DNA of 64,000 bases from an uncultured Roseibium sp. (GTDB taxonomy: Bacteria > Pseudomonadota > Alphaproteobacteria > Rhizobiales > Stappiaceae): positions 62,001 through 126,000 of the forward strand of contig NZ_CANMNP010000019.1 in the NCBI RefSeq assembly GCF_947499295.1, written 5' to 3'. This document shows positions 18,882 through 27,400 of this stretch, piece by piece. Both the position numbers and the translations under genes were made by a program. A model generated the notes under the pieces. The model worked only from the letters and a program-made list of their open reading frames with translations. It was not told the origin of the DNA and did not search any database. Within the stretch, counting starts at the first letter, position 1. Each line of letters begins with the position of its first letter.

Positions 18882-19449
18882 CCTAATGGCAAGCGACCTC
18901 ATCACGCCGGACGCCGGAGAACCTCCCCTGCTCAGCATCAATGAGGTTTCGATTCTCAAGGCGGCCCCGCTCACGCGGTTATCGCTCCGCTTGCGGGAAG
19001 CATCGCTAAAGGCCGCTGGATCTGCCTTTGGTGTTGACCTGCCGGTCCTGCCTTTGAGTTCTGCTACCGCGGACAAACGCGCAGCCCTTTGGATGGGCCC
19101 TGATGAATGGACGCTATTCGCACCGGAGAACACTTCTCAGTCTGTAGTTTCCGATATTGAAGGGAAACTCGGGGCCGAACCTCACTCGCTCGTTGATGTC
19201 TCAGAACGTTCCGAGGCAATTATCGTGAGTGGACAAAGGGCAGCCTGGTTGCTGAACACGGGGATTTTCGTCGATTTTTCGATTGATACGTTTCCCGTCG
19301 GGACCGTATCAAGGACGATATTTCACAAGTCTCCGGTGATGGTATGGCGCATAGGTGACGAAGCCTTTGTCGTTGAAGCCTGGGTGTCGTTCATGGACTA
19401 TGTGTCCGGACTGCTTGTGCAATCAGCCTCAGAATTGAGTGCAGCCTGA
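18874..19449 (+). CDS. soxG: Sarcosine oxidase subunit gamma
   Basis: Gamma subunit, 191 residues, GcvT-C-like in fold. The family pattern LSLRLREASLKAAGSAFGV, ALWMGPDEWTLF, LVDVSERSEAIIVSG and a C-terminal VVEAWVSFMDYVSGLL are visible. ATG at 18874 lies inside the last codons of soxA (8-nt overlap) with GGAG 9 nt upstream; an earlier in-frame start at 18850 would run deeper into soxA and has no support. It completes the operon. A hairpin without a U-run (TCGCGG-TTCCCC-CCGCGA, 19479-19496) follows and may mark the transcript end. Confidence 0.92.
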   Translation: MSDLMASDLITPDAGEPPLLSINEVSILKAAPLTRLSLRLREASLKAAGSAFGVDLPVLPLSSATADKRAALWMGPDEWTLFAPENTSQSVVSDIEGKLGAEPHSLVDVSERSEAIIVSGQRAAWLLNTGIFVDFSIDTFPVGTVSRTIFHKSPVMVWRIGDEAFVVEAWVSFMDYVSGLLVQSASELSAA

Positions 19450-19568
19450 ACAAACTTCCGGCAATGAAGACCCTGTATTCGCGGTTCCCCCCGCGAGAAC
19501 AGACCAATTTAACTGAATTCCTTGCCCAACCACTTGCAAAATAGAGCAAAACCCAGCCAATTGCTGGG

Positions 19569-20306
19569 ATGCTGAAAATCGGTTCCTACAACATACAAAA
19601 AGCAATTGGCGTGGATGCGCGGCGAAGACCGGACCGGACGCTGAAAGTTATCCGAGAACTGGATTGCGATATTCTAGCGCTTCAAGAAGCCGATAAACGC
19701 TTCGGACCAAGAGAGAGCACCTTGGACAGAAGCAGCATTGTTGCGGAAACCGATTATCGTCCAGTTCCATTCGGAACCAGTGAGAAGAGCCTTGGCTGGC
19801 ACGGGAACGCACTCCTCGTTCGCAACAACATAAGTGTCTTGAGCTATCAAAGGATTGATCTGCCGAAACTTGAACCGCGAGGCGCGGTCACTGCCGACCT
19901 GATGGTCGCTGGCAAGAAATTCCGGATTGCGGCGATGCATCTCAGTCTTGTCGGGCATTTCCGGAAAAAACAGATTACGTCGCTCATGCATCAGCTGCAC
20001 GAGCATTTGGACTACCTGCCCACGGTACTGATCGGTGATCTGAACGAATGGCGTGATACTGCCGGAAGCATCAAGTTATTCGAGAAACACTACGAAGTAA
20101 CGACCCCTGGACGAAGCTTCCCCAGTCCAATGCCCGTCGGCAGCCTGGATCGGATCATCACGAGCCCGGAATTCACAGTTACACAAGCAGGTGTTCACAA
20201 ATCCAAGACAGCCCGTGTTGCATCCGACCACTTGCCTGTTTGGGCCAATCTCACCCTGGAACCCGCTGCTCACCTTGCAAAAGGTGTTGAGGCCACCTCG
20301 GAGTGA
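19569..20306 (+). CDS. Endonuclease/exonuclease/phosphatase (EEP) family protein
   Basis: Metal-dependent phosphodiesterase fold, 245 residues. The motifs SYNIQKAIG (metal/active-site Asn), LALQEAD (catalytic Glu), AAMHLSLVGHFRKKQ, LIGDLNEW (Asp/Asn pair) and SDHLPVWANL (catalytic Asp-His) occur in the standard order. There is no signal peptide, so it should be cytosolic. Members of this branch are often called cardiolipin-synthase-linked or YbhP-like hydrolases; the substrate (nucleic acid, phospholipid or sugar phosphate) cannot be told. It converges on the PiT gene with 17 nt between the stops. Confidence 0.88.
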   Translation: MLKIGSYNIQKAIGVDARRRPDRTLKVIRELDCDILALQEADKRFGPRESTLDRSSIVAETDYRPVPFGTSEKSLGWHGNALLVRNNISVLSYQRIDLPKLEPRGAVTADLMVAGKKFRIAAMHLSLVGHFRKKQITSLMHQLHEHLDYLPTVLIGDLNEWRDTAGSIKLFEKHYEVTTPGRSFPSPMPVGSLDRIITSPEFTVTQAGVHKSKTARVASDHLPVWANLTLEPAAHLAKGVEATSE

Positions 20307-20323
20307 ATTGTCTTCTCAGCACA

Positions 20324-21844
20324 TCAAGAAATAATCATCTTGAGAAATCCAAAAAGAGCCGCTGCCAACATCGCGGCCGCTGGGACAGTCACGGTCCAGG
20401 CTGCAACAATCGTCATCAGATTCGCACGACGGACCAAAAGGCGGCGCTGACGCTCTTCCCTGTTTTGCAGCTGTTTTCTCGGTTTCATAATGCCATCATC
20501 GGCGACATAGCGGTTTCGATACCATTCCCGGTAAAACCCAACACCAAATACAGCGCCAACTGCTATATGGGTGGAAGACACCGGTAGACCGAACGCGGAC
20601 GCGGCCAAAACGGTCGCTGCAGTTGCCAGAGTTACACAAAAGGCCCTGATCGGGCTGAGTTTTGTGATCTTTTTTCCGACAACCGTAATCAGCCTTCGTC
20701 CAAACAAAAGCAGACCCGCCGAAATACCGAATGCGCCTACTGCACTCACCCAAATCGGGATTACAGGGTTCAGGGTTCCCATGAACCAGAAGCTCAAATC
20801 AGTGAACTCCTTTGATTGGCTGAGAACGATCGCGGCAAGCGGACCGATTGCATTTGCTACGTCATTGGCGCCATGAGCAAAGGACAAGAGCGCTGCGGTC
20901 ACCATCAACGGAATTGCAAAAAGACCCTTCAGGGCGCTGGCACCGCTATGGGCAAATGCCTCCATGCTTTCCGTTTGTGTAAAAACAACGGCCTTGTAGA
21001 TGCGCCAGACAAGTATTCCGGTGGACGCCGGAAGAAGGATCGTGAGCCACACAGGCAAATCGACCAATCGGCCGGACACTTTGAGCGTCAAATACGCACA
21101 AAACGTTGCTCCCATGGCACCAAGCAGCAGCGGCAACCAAAACCTTGCCGCTTCTATCCGGTTCTTGGAATAGACCACTCGCGCATTGATGAATGCCATC
21201 AGTCCGGCACCAATCAGCCCGCCCAGAACCGGCGAGAAAATCCAGGTGACCGCAATCGTCGAAATCGTGGTCCAGTTGATCGCCGAAAATCCACTGGCGG
21301 CAATGCCCGCACCAACAATGCTTCCGATAATTGAGTGAGTTGTCGACACGGGTGCTCCGATCAACGTTGCAAAATTGATCCACAACGCGGCGGCGGCCAT
21401 GGCAGTCAACATTGCTTTCATAAAGTCGAAGTTGTCCGTGACGTCGTTCGGACTGAGTATTTCGCTCGAAACAGTCGACATGACTTCGTTACCGGCAAGC
21501 AAGGCCCCTGCACTTTCACAAATCGCGGCGATGATCAATGCACTCGTCAAGCTTACGACGCGCGCACCAACAGCTGGGCCGACATTGTTGGCAACGTCAT
21601 TCGCACCGATGTTCAAAGCCATGTAGCCGCCAATTGCACTTGCGGCGACGAGGATAAAAACATCGGAATAGGTTGCGGAAATGACTTGTGTACCAGCCAC
21701 GGCTGCGCAGAGAGCCACGAATACTATCGCCAGCCCTGGACCGCTTAGCCGGCGCCCCATGGCTTCAGCTGCATCTCCGACGAATCCCAATCTGTCGAGA
21801 TCCTTGTCGAGTGCTTTCTGTCTGGCGTCCTTGCGTGTCAGCAA
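20324..21844 (-). CDS. pit: Inorganic phosphate transporter, PiT family
   Basis: Inner-membrane low-affinity phosphate/metal-phosphate symporter of 506 residues. The duplicated PiT signatures are both intact: GANDVANNVGPAVGARVV in the N-terminal half and GANDVANAIGPLAAIV in the C-terminal half, with FGLPVSSTHIAVGAVFG near the end. The start is a TTG at 21844 with AGGA about 9 nt upstream; ATG at codon 29 is an alternative but would leave no N-terminal cytosolic segment. No PhoU-like regulator lies next to it. Neighbouring genes do not share its function. Confidence 0.93.
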   Translation of the reverse strand: MLTRKDARQKALDKDLDRLGFVGDAAEAMGRRLSGPGLAIVFVALCAAVAGTQVISATYSDVFILVAASAIGGYMALNIGANDVANNVGPAVGARVVSLTSALIIAAICESAGALLAGNEVMSTVSSEILSPNDVTDNFDFMKAMLTAMAAAALWINFATLIGAPVSTTHSIIGSIVGAGIAASGFSAINWTTISTIAVTWIFSPVLGGLIGAGLMAFINARVVYSKNRIEAARFWLPLLLGAMGATFCAYLTLKVSGRLVDLPVWLTILLPASTGILVWRIYKAVVFTQTESMEAFAHSGASALKGLFAIPLMVTAALLSFAHGANDVANAIGPLAAIVLSQSKEFTDLSFWFMGTLNPVIPIWVSAVGAFGISAGLLLFGRRLITVVGKKITKLSPIRAFCVTLATAATVLAASAFGLPVSSTHIAVGAVFGVGFYREWYRNRYVADDGIMKPRKQLQNREERQRRLLVRRANLMTIVAAWTVTVPAAAMLAAALFGFLKMIIS

Positions 21845-21992
21845 TTAGTGCAATCCTGATGCGCCGATGTGCGCTCATAGCGCGCGAGACGGCAACGTTT
21901 ATCGAGTGGCCAGTCTTCAGCCGTATTACCAATGACCCGCATTTTCAGACCAAACTGCAGCTATACCTGAAACAATTTGTCTGATGTCAGGA

Positions 21993-22484
21993 TCAGGAAA
22001 TTTCGGATCTGTGACGACGCAGAAAACGCCGCAACGAAGCTTCATCAGCCAGTTTCATGGCCTCAGAAACCGGTGACCAGACACATTTTCTTTGTCCGAT
22101 TTCAGGAAAATCCTTTAGCTGTTTTTCGAATCGCACTTTGAAAACCAACACCTTGGTTCGAATTTTCAAACCGCTTGCCAAGCCTTTGAACGAGCGAAAA
22201 CTCCCCAATGGTCTTGTTTCAGCCAAACCCATGACACCCGCTTCTTCATAAGCTTCAATGCTAGCGGTTTCACTGGCGGATTTGTCGGTTTCCGGCCAAC
22301 CTTTAGGCAAGATCATGCGCCCGGTATCTCTGGTGGACACCAGCAGAATTTCAGGTTCACTTTCTCCTGGTCGGACGCACAGCGCAGCAATCTGCAGACG
22401 GGCTGGTTTGAAAAACAAACCTGCCAGACCCTGCAGCCAGGACGAATCCTGAGTCGAAATTGCTTTGGCGTCCGCCATCTCCAT
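21993..22484 (-). CDS. Nudix hydrolase with a divergent Nudix box
   Basis: A 163-residue Nudix-fold protein of the DIPP/NudH-like type (VSTRDTGRMILPKGWPETDK). Aligned to GX5EX7REUXEEXGU, its box reads GWPETDK-SASETAS-IEAYEEAGV. The first Glu is Lys and the Arg is Ile, while the metal-binding EE pair and the preceding Glu remain. It may therefore hydrolyse diphosphoinositol- or dinucleotide-type substrates with altered activity, or have lost it. Start at 22484; a second ATG lies two codons later. It is downstream of, and collinear with, the nitrilase-family gene. Confidence 0.85.
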   Translation of the reverse strand: MEMADAKAISTQDSSWLQGLAGLFFKPARLQIAALCVRPGESEPEILLVSTRDTGRMILPKGWPETDKSASETASIEAYEEAGVMGLAETRPLGSFRSFKGLASGLKIRTKVLVFKVRFEKQLKDFPEIGQRKCVWSPVSEAMKLADEASLRRFLRRHRSEIS

Positions 22485-22593
22485 ACCTAATCGTTTGATT
22501 GCGCGCTATATAGAGATTTCCGCTGCGTCCGTCCAGAAAAAAGTGCACTTGGTGCGCATGATCCTGGGGATTAAAATTACAGCCGCCGCTTTG

Positions 22594-23481
22594 TCAGGTG
22601 ACTGTCTTAATATGGTCTGCCGTCCAGTTTCCCGGCCAGACTTCCGCATTCCCAGACCTGAGACTGCGAAGCTGCTTAAGCGGAGCATTTACGATCAGGA
22701 AGGGCTCGCTTTTATCCATGCCGTCAGTCGCCGGAGTTTCTGCACCTATTCCTGTAAATCCAAACTCTTCTTCGCAGGGCAAATAAAGCGCAGCCCCTGA
22801 GACATTGGTCTCGTTTTGCGTTGTCCCCTCTGATCGCCCAACTGTGCCGCAAGCTGCGACCGCGCACATCAATTCCACCGCTCTCGCCCTGGCGCACCCA
22901 AAGACTCGATGATAGCCGGACAGTTTTTCAGTCATGGAAGGAACAAGGATCAAATCCGGATTGTGCTTTGCAAGCAAGCAGCTTAGCGCCGGCATTTCCA
23001 CGTCCAAACAGATCAAAACCGCAACCCTTGCACCTTTAATCTCAAAAATCTTGAGATCGCTGCCCGGAACCAGATGCCAGGTATCCGGGCTCTGCTCAAA
23101 TGGTGTCAGACTCAATTTGTCCTGGTGACGCACCCTTGCATCGGGCGATAGCAAGAATGCGGTGTTTGTCAGGCCGAGCCTTGTTTCGGACGGCATGCTC
23201 CCGGCAAGAAGCGAAAGATCATACTTCTTGGAAAGCGCGGACAAGTGAGGTAGCAACTGGCGGCCAATCGATGCAAGAAATGCCATTTCCTCTCTTGGCT
23301 CCAACCCGTCAGGCTTGAAGGCAAGACAGCACTCAATGGCATATTCGGGCATCACCAGAAGATCTGCACCGGCATTCGCCGCACGCGCCATACCCTCTTC
23401 GATCATTGAAGAGAATTCTTCAACAGACCCAGGTGCACGGCTCAGATTGAAAGACCACAGCGCGATAGAAAAATCTGTCAT
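22594..23481 (-). CDS. Carbon-nitrogen hydrolase (nitrilase superfamily)
   Basis: A 295-residue amidase/nitrilase-fold enzyme. The catalytic triad is visible as Glu in VMPEYAIE (near residue 46), Lys in HQDKLSLTPFE and Cys in LICLDVEMP. It cleaves a non-peptide C-N bond; the substrate (omega-amide, carbamoyl compound or similar) is unknown. Start at 23481 is the ATG of MTDFSIALWSFN; a TTG lies three codons earlier and neither has a strong ribosome site. Upstream on the same strand is a small membrane protein gene, and downstream the Nudix gene after 109 nt. Confidence 0.88.
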   Translation of the reverse strand: MTDFSIALWSFNLSRAPGSVEEFSSMIEEGMARAANAGADLLVMPEYAIECCLAFKPDGLEPREEMAFLASIGRQLLPHLSALSKKYDLSLLAGSMPSETRLGLTNTAFLLSPDARVRHQDKLSLTPFEQSPDTWHLVPGSDLKIFEIKGARVAVLICLDVEMPALSCLLAKHNPDLILVPSMTEKLSGYHRVFGCARARAVELMCAVAACGTVGRSEGTTQNETNVSGAALYLPCEEEFGFTGIGAETPATDGMDKSEPFLIVNAPLKQLRSLRSGNAEVWPGNWTADHIKTVT

Positions 23482-23564
23482 GGCACCCAAAAAAAAGATT
23501 GCCGAAAACCGTATTTAGTAATCCAGGCGCAATTGTATCAGGTCGGACGCAGGGATTGATTGGT

Positions 23565-23756
23565 TTAATCCAAAAACAATCCAATGAAGGCAGCCAGGAA
23601 AACAAGAAAACCTGTCCCGATCATTACCCCTTTGGGTTCCTTCGGCAGTGCTTTGAGTTTGGCCGATCGTCTCACTTCGCGTATCCCTTTCAGGGCGCGG
23701 GTCGTACGCTGGTCAATTTCCGCAAAATACGGCGATAGCTCATTCTGAGCGCGCAT
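23565..23756 (-). CDS. Small membrane protein of unknown function
   Basis: A 63-residue open frame with a charged N-terminal two-thirds (ALKGIREVRRSAKLKALPKEPKG) and a single C-terminal hydrophobic segment (VMIGTGFLVFLAAFIGLFLD), i.e. a tail-anchored layout. GTGAGGATC lies about 7 nt before the ATG, a good ribosome site. It occupies otherwise empty sequence just upstream of the nitrilase-family gene. No family recognised. The ribosome site and topology make it likely real. Confidence 0.55.
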   Translation of the reverse strand: MRAQNELSPYFAEIDQRTTRALKGIREVRRSAKLKALPKEPKGVMIGTGFLVFLAAFIGLFLD

Positions 23757-23896
23757 GCCTGATCCTCACGATTCCTTCGTGAGCACAACCATAAGACAGC
23801 GACGTTAGAGCTTGGTTAATGTGGCATTACCGCCACCTGTGGCGAACACAAAAAGACCTGCTAGGATCCAGGCATCTCACGCAAGGACAAACAAAC

Positions 23897-24523
23897 ATGA
23901 TCGAACCCACCATATTGCTGACATACGTGATCATCGTTCTAGGATTTGTTTTCATACCGGGTCCTGCCACACTGCTTACCGTTACCCGGGCAACAACATC
24001 GGGTGCGAAAGCCGGGATTGCGACAGGAGCAGGAATAGCGGTCGGTGATGTGATCCACACACTTTTGGCTGTTCTCGGCCTGTCGGCGATCATCGCAACA
24101 TCTGCGGTTCTCTTCAACGTAATCAAGTATCTTGGTGCCGCCTACCTGATCTACTTGGGCGTTAAGGCGCTCATGGCACGATCCAACAATCTAACCGACA
24201 TTAAGATACCTGTAGTAACGCCCGGCACTGCATTTAGACAAGCTGTCTACGCGGAGTTGCTCAATCCGAAGACAGCATTGTTTTTCCTTTCGTTTCTGCC
24301 TCAGTTTGTGCAACCCGAAAACGGAATGGTCTTTCTACAACTGATCATTCTTGGTCTCATTTTCGTTGCGTTTGGCCTGATCAGCACAGTCGTTTTTGCG
24401 GTTAGTGCCGGTGTTCTTGGAGACTATCTGAAAAAGAACCCGGCCGTTGTGAAATGGCAGAACAAGGTGGTCGGATTGATATTCGTCTCGATGGGGTTTC
24501 GCCTGGCGCTTCAGGAGAAATAG
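23897..24523 (+). CDS. LysE/RhtB family amino acid exporter
   Basis: A 208-residue inner-membrane exporter with about six helices. The family N-terminus FIPGPATLLTVTRATTSG (residues about 19-36), GAGIAVGDVIHTLLAVLGLS, KYLGAAYLIYLGVKALMA, the loop with FRQAVYAELLNPKTALFFLSFLPQF and the final GLIFVSMGFRLAL are all in place. Likely exports a neutral amino acid or homoserine lactone-like compound; the substrate is not determinable. The ATG at 23897 was chosen over an upstream TTG/GTG region; GGACAAACAAAC precedes it. It converges on recJ with a single base between the two stop codons. Confidence 0.92.
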   Translation: MIEPTILLTYVIIVLGFVFIPGPATLLTVTRATTSGAKAGIATGAGIAVGDVIHTLLAVLGLSAIIATSAVLFNVIKYLGAAYLIYLGVKALMARSNNLTDIKIPVVTPGTAFRQAVYAELLNPKTALFFLSFLPQFVQPENGMVFLQLIILGLIFVAFGLISTVVFAVSAGVLGDYLKKNPAVVKWQNKVVGLIFVSMGFRLALQEK

Positions 24524-24524
24524 A

Positions 24525-26342
24525 TCAAACGCGGGTCTTCTGCGGATCGGCCACGTCCAAGATACGAAGTTGAACCTTGGGTGTGCCTTGCCATGTATCG
24601 ATTGAGAGCGAGCCGGCGACATGCAAGTTTCGGCCTCGATTTTCAAGCAACATACGACCGTGCGGCTTGTCTTCTGCCTTGAAACAAATGGCTTTCAACG
24701 CGGTCCCGTCACCTGAGGCAAGCGTCGCGCGTACGTGACCATTGCCAACAACGTCAGCAAAAGAAACCCGGTGTGCCGGAAACGCGAATACCGGCTCTGA
24801 ATGTCCAGCGCCGTATGGGCCGGCCCGCTCGAGAAGTTCCAGCAGGTCGAGCGTTGCACCGGTCGCGGTCAAAGCCGCATCGACCTTCAAACTGCGATGC
24901 GCTGTTGCAGCCTCAACGTCCGATTTCAATTCGTCATTGAAGAATGCTTCCAACTCGGCCGCATTCTCACGACGGACCGTCAATCCGGCAGCCATGGCGT
25001 GCCCGCCTCCCTTTTCAAGCAACCCGTCTTCAACGGCCTTGCGGACGGTTTTGCCCAAATCAACGCCCGGTATCGAGCGGCCGGAGCCCGTTCCTTTGCC
25101 AGTCTCGTCATAGGCAACAGCAAAGGCTGGACGTCGGTGACTTTCTTTCAGGCGCGATGCAATCAGGCCAACGATACCAGGATGCCAGTCTTCAGAACCG
25201 GTCAGGAGAACCGCCGGGTCGCGTTCTTCCATCGCCAAAACGGCCTCCGCTCCGGCCTGTTCCAGCATTACCGCTTCCATCGCCTGTCGTTCCGTATTGA
25301 GCTGATCGAGCCGTTCAGCAATCGCACGAGCTTCCATTGGATCTTCGGTTGTCAATAACCTCGCCCCAAGCGCGGCATCGCCGATGCGTCCGCCGGCATT
25401 GATGCGTGGACCAATCAAAAAACCCAGGTGATATGGAGCGGGTTTGCCGCTGACGCGTGCGGTATCCGACAGAGCAGTCAAACCGTAGTTGCGCCTTTGA
25501 TGCATCACAGCCAACCCGCGTGTGACATAGGCACGGTTCAAGCCAACGAGCGGCACCACGTCACACACCGTGCCAAGCGCAACAAGATCCAACAATGCCA
25601 TGAGGTCAGGCTCTTTGCGCCCCTGAAAGGCACCGCGCTGTCTCATCTCCCTATTCAGGCCAACCAGAAAAAGAAACGTTACGCCAACAGCTGCAAGATG
25701 TCCTTGATTTGACAGGTCATCCTGTCGATTGGGATTAACTAGCGCAGCCACGGGCGGCAACGTCTCACCGACCTGGTGGTGATCGATCACAACAACATCA
25801 AGGTCGAGATTTTCCGCAGTTTCAAAAGCTTCGAACGACGTGCTGCCGCAATCTAGCGTGACCAGCAGTTCGGCCCCATCTGCGCGCAGCGCCTCAATGG
25901 CAGGCCCATTCGGTCCATACCCTTCAATAATCCGGTCGGGAATATGAATGACGGGTTCGAGGCCAAGCCACTGCAGATATTTTGCGAACACTGCAGACGA
26001 AGTCGCACCGTCAACATCATAGTCGCCAAATATCGCTATTTTCTTGCCTGCGCTCACCGCATCGGCAACTCTGTGCACGGCAGCGTCAAGATCAACCAGC
26101 GTCGACGGGTCTGGCATCAGTGTTTTGAGCGAAGGTTCGAGAAACTGGCTCGCGTCTGCCGGCTCGACGTCCCTCGCCGCCATCACTCTTGCCAAAACAT
26201 CGGGCAATCCATGCAGCTGGGATATGGCCATGGCGGAACGGGCCTGGGCAGAACTTAGCCGTTCCCGCCAGGCGTTGTCATTTGCGGATTTGGCGACCCC
26301 AAGTACAAGCCGCCGTTCCTCATCTCCGGTCAACCCGATCAT
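24525..26342 (-). CDS. recJ: Single-stranded-DNA-specific exonuclease RecJ
   Basis: 5'-3' single-strand exonuclease used in recombination and mismatch repair, 605 residues. The DHH-domain motifs are IFGDYDVDGATSSA (near 100), LVTLDCGSTS and VVIDHHQVGE with the DHH triad. The DHHA1 motif region includes GPRINAGGRIGDAALGA and GSGRSIPGVDLG, GGHAMAAGLTV. The C-terminal OB-like segment (VQLRILDVADPQ) is present. It starts 11 nt after glpX and is the last gene of the alaC-hom-glpX-recJ run, a conserved order in this bacterial group. Confidence 0.96.
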   Translation of the reverse strand: MIGLTGDEERRLVLGVAKSANDNAWRERLSSAQARSAMAISQLHGLPDVLARVMAARDVEPADASQFLEPSLKTLMPDPSTLVDLDAAVHRVADAVSAGKKIAIFGDYDVDGATSSAVFAKYLQWLGLEPVIHIPDRIIEGYGPNGPAIEALRADGAELLVTLDCGSTSFEAFETAENLDLDVVVIDHHQVGETLPPVAALVNPNRQDDLSNQGHLAAVGVTFLFLVGLNREMRQRGAFQGRKEPDLMALLDLVALGTVCDVVPLVGLNRAYVTRGLAVMHQRRNYGLTALSDTARVSGKPAPYHLGFLIGPRINAGGRIGDAALGARLLTTEDPMEARAIAERLDQLNTERQAMEAVMLEQAGAEAVLAMEERDPAVLLTGSEDWHPGIVGLIASRLKESHRRPAFAVAYDETGKGTGSGRSIPGVDLGKTVRKAVEDGLLEKGGGHAMAAGLTVRRENAAELEAFFNDELKSDVEAATAHRSLKVDAALTATGATLDLLELLERAGPYGAGHSEPVFAFPAHRVSFADVVGNGHVRATLASGDGTALKAICFKAEDKPHGRMLLENRGRNLHVAGSLSIDTWQGTPKVQLRILDVADPQKTRV

Positions 26343-26353
26343 TCAGTCCCGGC

Positions 26354-27349
26354 TCAATCCAAATGGAATTTTTCAAGATCCGTGTGCTGGGCCTTAATGT
26401 AGCGAACGGTGCCTGTGGACGAGCGCATGACCACGGTATGTGTGGTGATATGGTTTCGGCCAAAACGAACACCTTGAAGGAAATTTCCGTCAGTTACGCC
26501 AGTCGCCGCAAACAACACGTCTGGCCCCGCCATTTCCTCAAGCGTGTATTTCTTCTTGATGTCTTCAATACCCATACGGTGCGCACGTTCAACCTGTTCA
26601 TCACGCGTGATGACGAGCCGGGATTGCATCTGGCCGCCGATACAGCGAAGCGCAGCGGCTGCCAGAACACCCTCTGGCGCTCCTCCGATCCCAGCGTAAA
26701 TGTCGATGCCGGTTTCATCAGAGTCAGTTGTATGAATGACCCCTGCGACATCGCCATCGCCGATAAGACGTATGGCAGCACCAGTGGCGCGTATTTCCTC
26801 AATCAGCCTGGCATGACGCGGGCGGTCAAGAACACAGGCCGTGATCTCTTCTATCTTGACGCCTTTTTCTTTCGCGACGGCCGCCAAGTTCTCGGCAATC
26901 GGCGCATCAAGATCGATCAGACCTTTGGGATACCCGGGACCGATCGCGATCTTGTCCATATAGCTGTCAGGTGCATTGAGGAGATCATTTTCAGGTGCCA
27001 AGGCAATGACGGCCAGTGAGTTTGGCAGGTTTTTGGCACAAATCGTCGTGCCTTCCAAAGGGTCCAGCGCGATATCGACTTTCGGCCCCTGCTTGGTTCC
27101 GACATTTTCTCCGATATACAGCATGGGAGCTTCGTCTCGCTCGCCCTCGCCAATAACCACCGTACCGTCGATCGGGAGCCGGTTGAGTTCCCGGCGCATT
27201 GCGTCCACTGCTGCCTGGTCAGCCGCCATCTCATCGCCATGACCTCGTAGACGCGCAGCCGAAACAGCCGCTCTTTCACTGACACGCGCCAGTTCCAACG
27301 TCAGAATTCGGTCAAGTCCACTTGCCGGCTGATTTTCAGTTTCGGACAT
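26354..27349 (-). CDS. glpX: Class II fructose-1,6-bisphosphatase (GlpX)
   Basis: Hydrolyses fructose-1,6-bisphosphate to fructose-6-phosphate in gluconeogenesis; metal-dependent, cytosolic. It has 331 residues. The lithium-sensitive phosphatase motifs VIGEGERDEAPMLYIGE (near 60) and LDPLEGTTICAKN (near 85) carry the metal-binding Asp and Glu residues, and GDGDVAGVI and GIGGAPEGVLAAAALRC follow as in E. coli GlpX. The start at 27349 has GGAG 6 nt upstream; the frame is open to 27397 but that part lacks support. Lies between hom (51 nt) and recJ (11 nt). Confidence 0.95.
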   Translation of the reverse strand: MSETENQPASGLDRILTLELARVSERAAVSAARLRGHGDEMAADQAAVDAMRRELNRLPIDGTVVIGEGERDEAPMLYIGENVGTKQGPKVDIALDPLEGTTICAKNLPNSLAVIALAPENDLLNAPDSYMDKIAIGPGYPKGLIDLDAPIAENLAAVAKEKGVKIEEITACVLDRPRHARLIEEIRATGAAIRLIGDGDVAGVIHTTDSDETGIDIYAGIGGAPEGVLAAAALRCIGGQMQSRLVITRDEQVERAHRMGIEDIKKKYTLEEMAGPDVLFAATGVTDGNFLQGVRFGRNHITTHTVVMRSSTGTVRYIKAQHTDLEKFHLD

Positions 27350-27400
27350 CAACATCTCCAGTCTCTTTGCCCGCAAGACACCTGCGCGGGAACACACACA

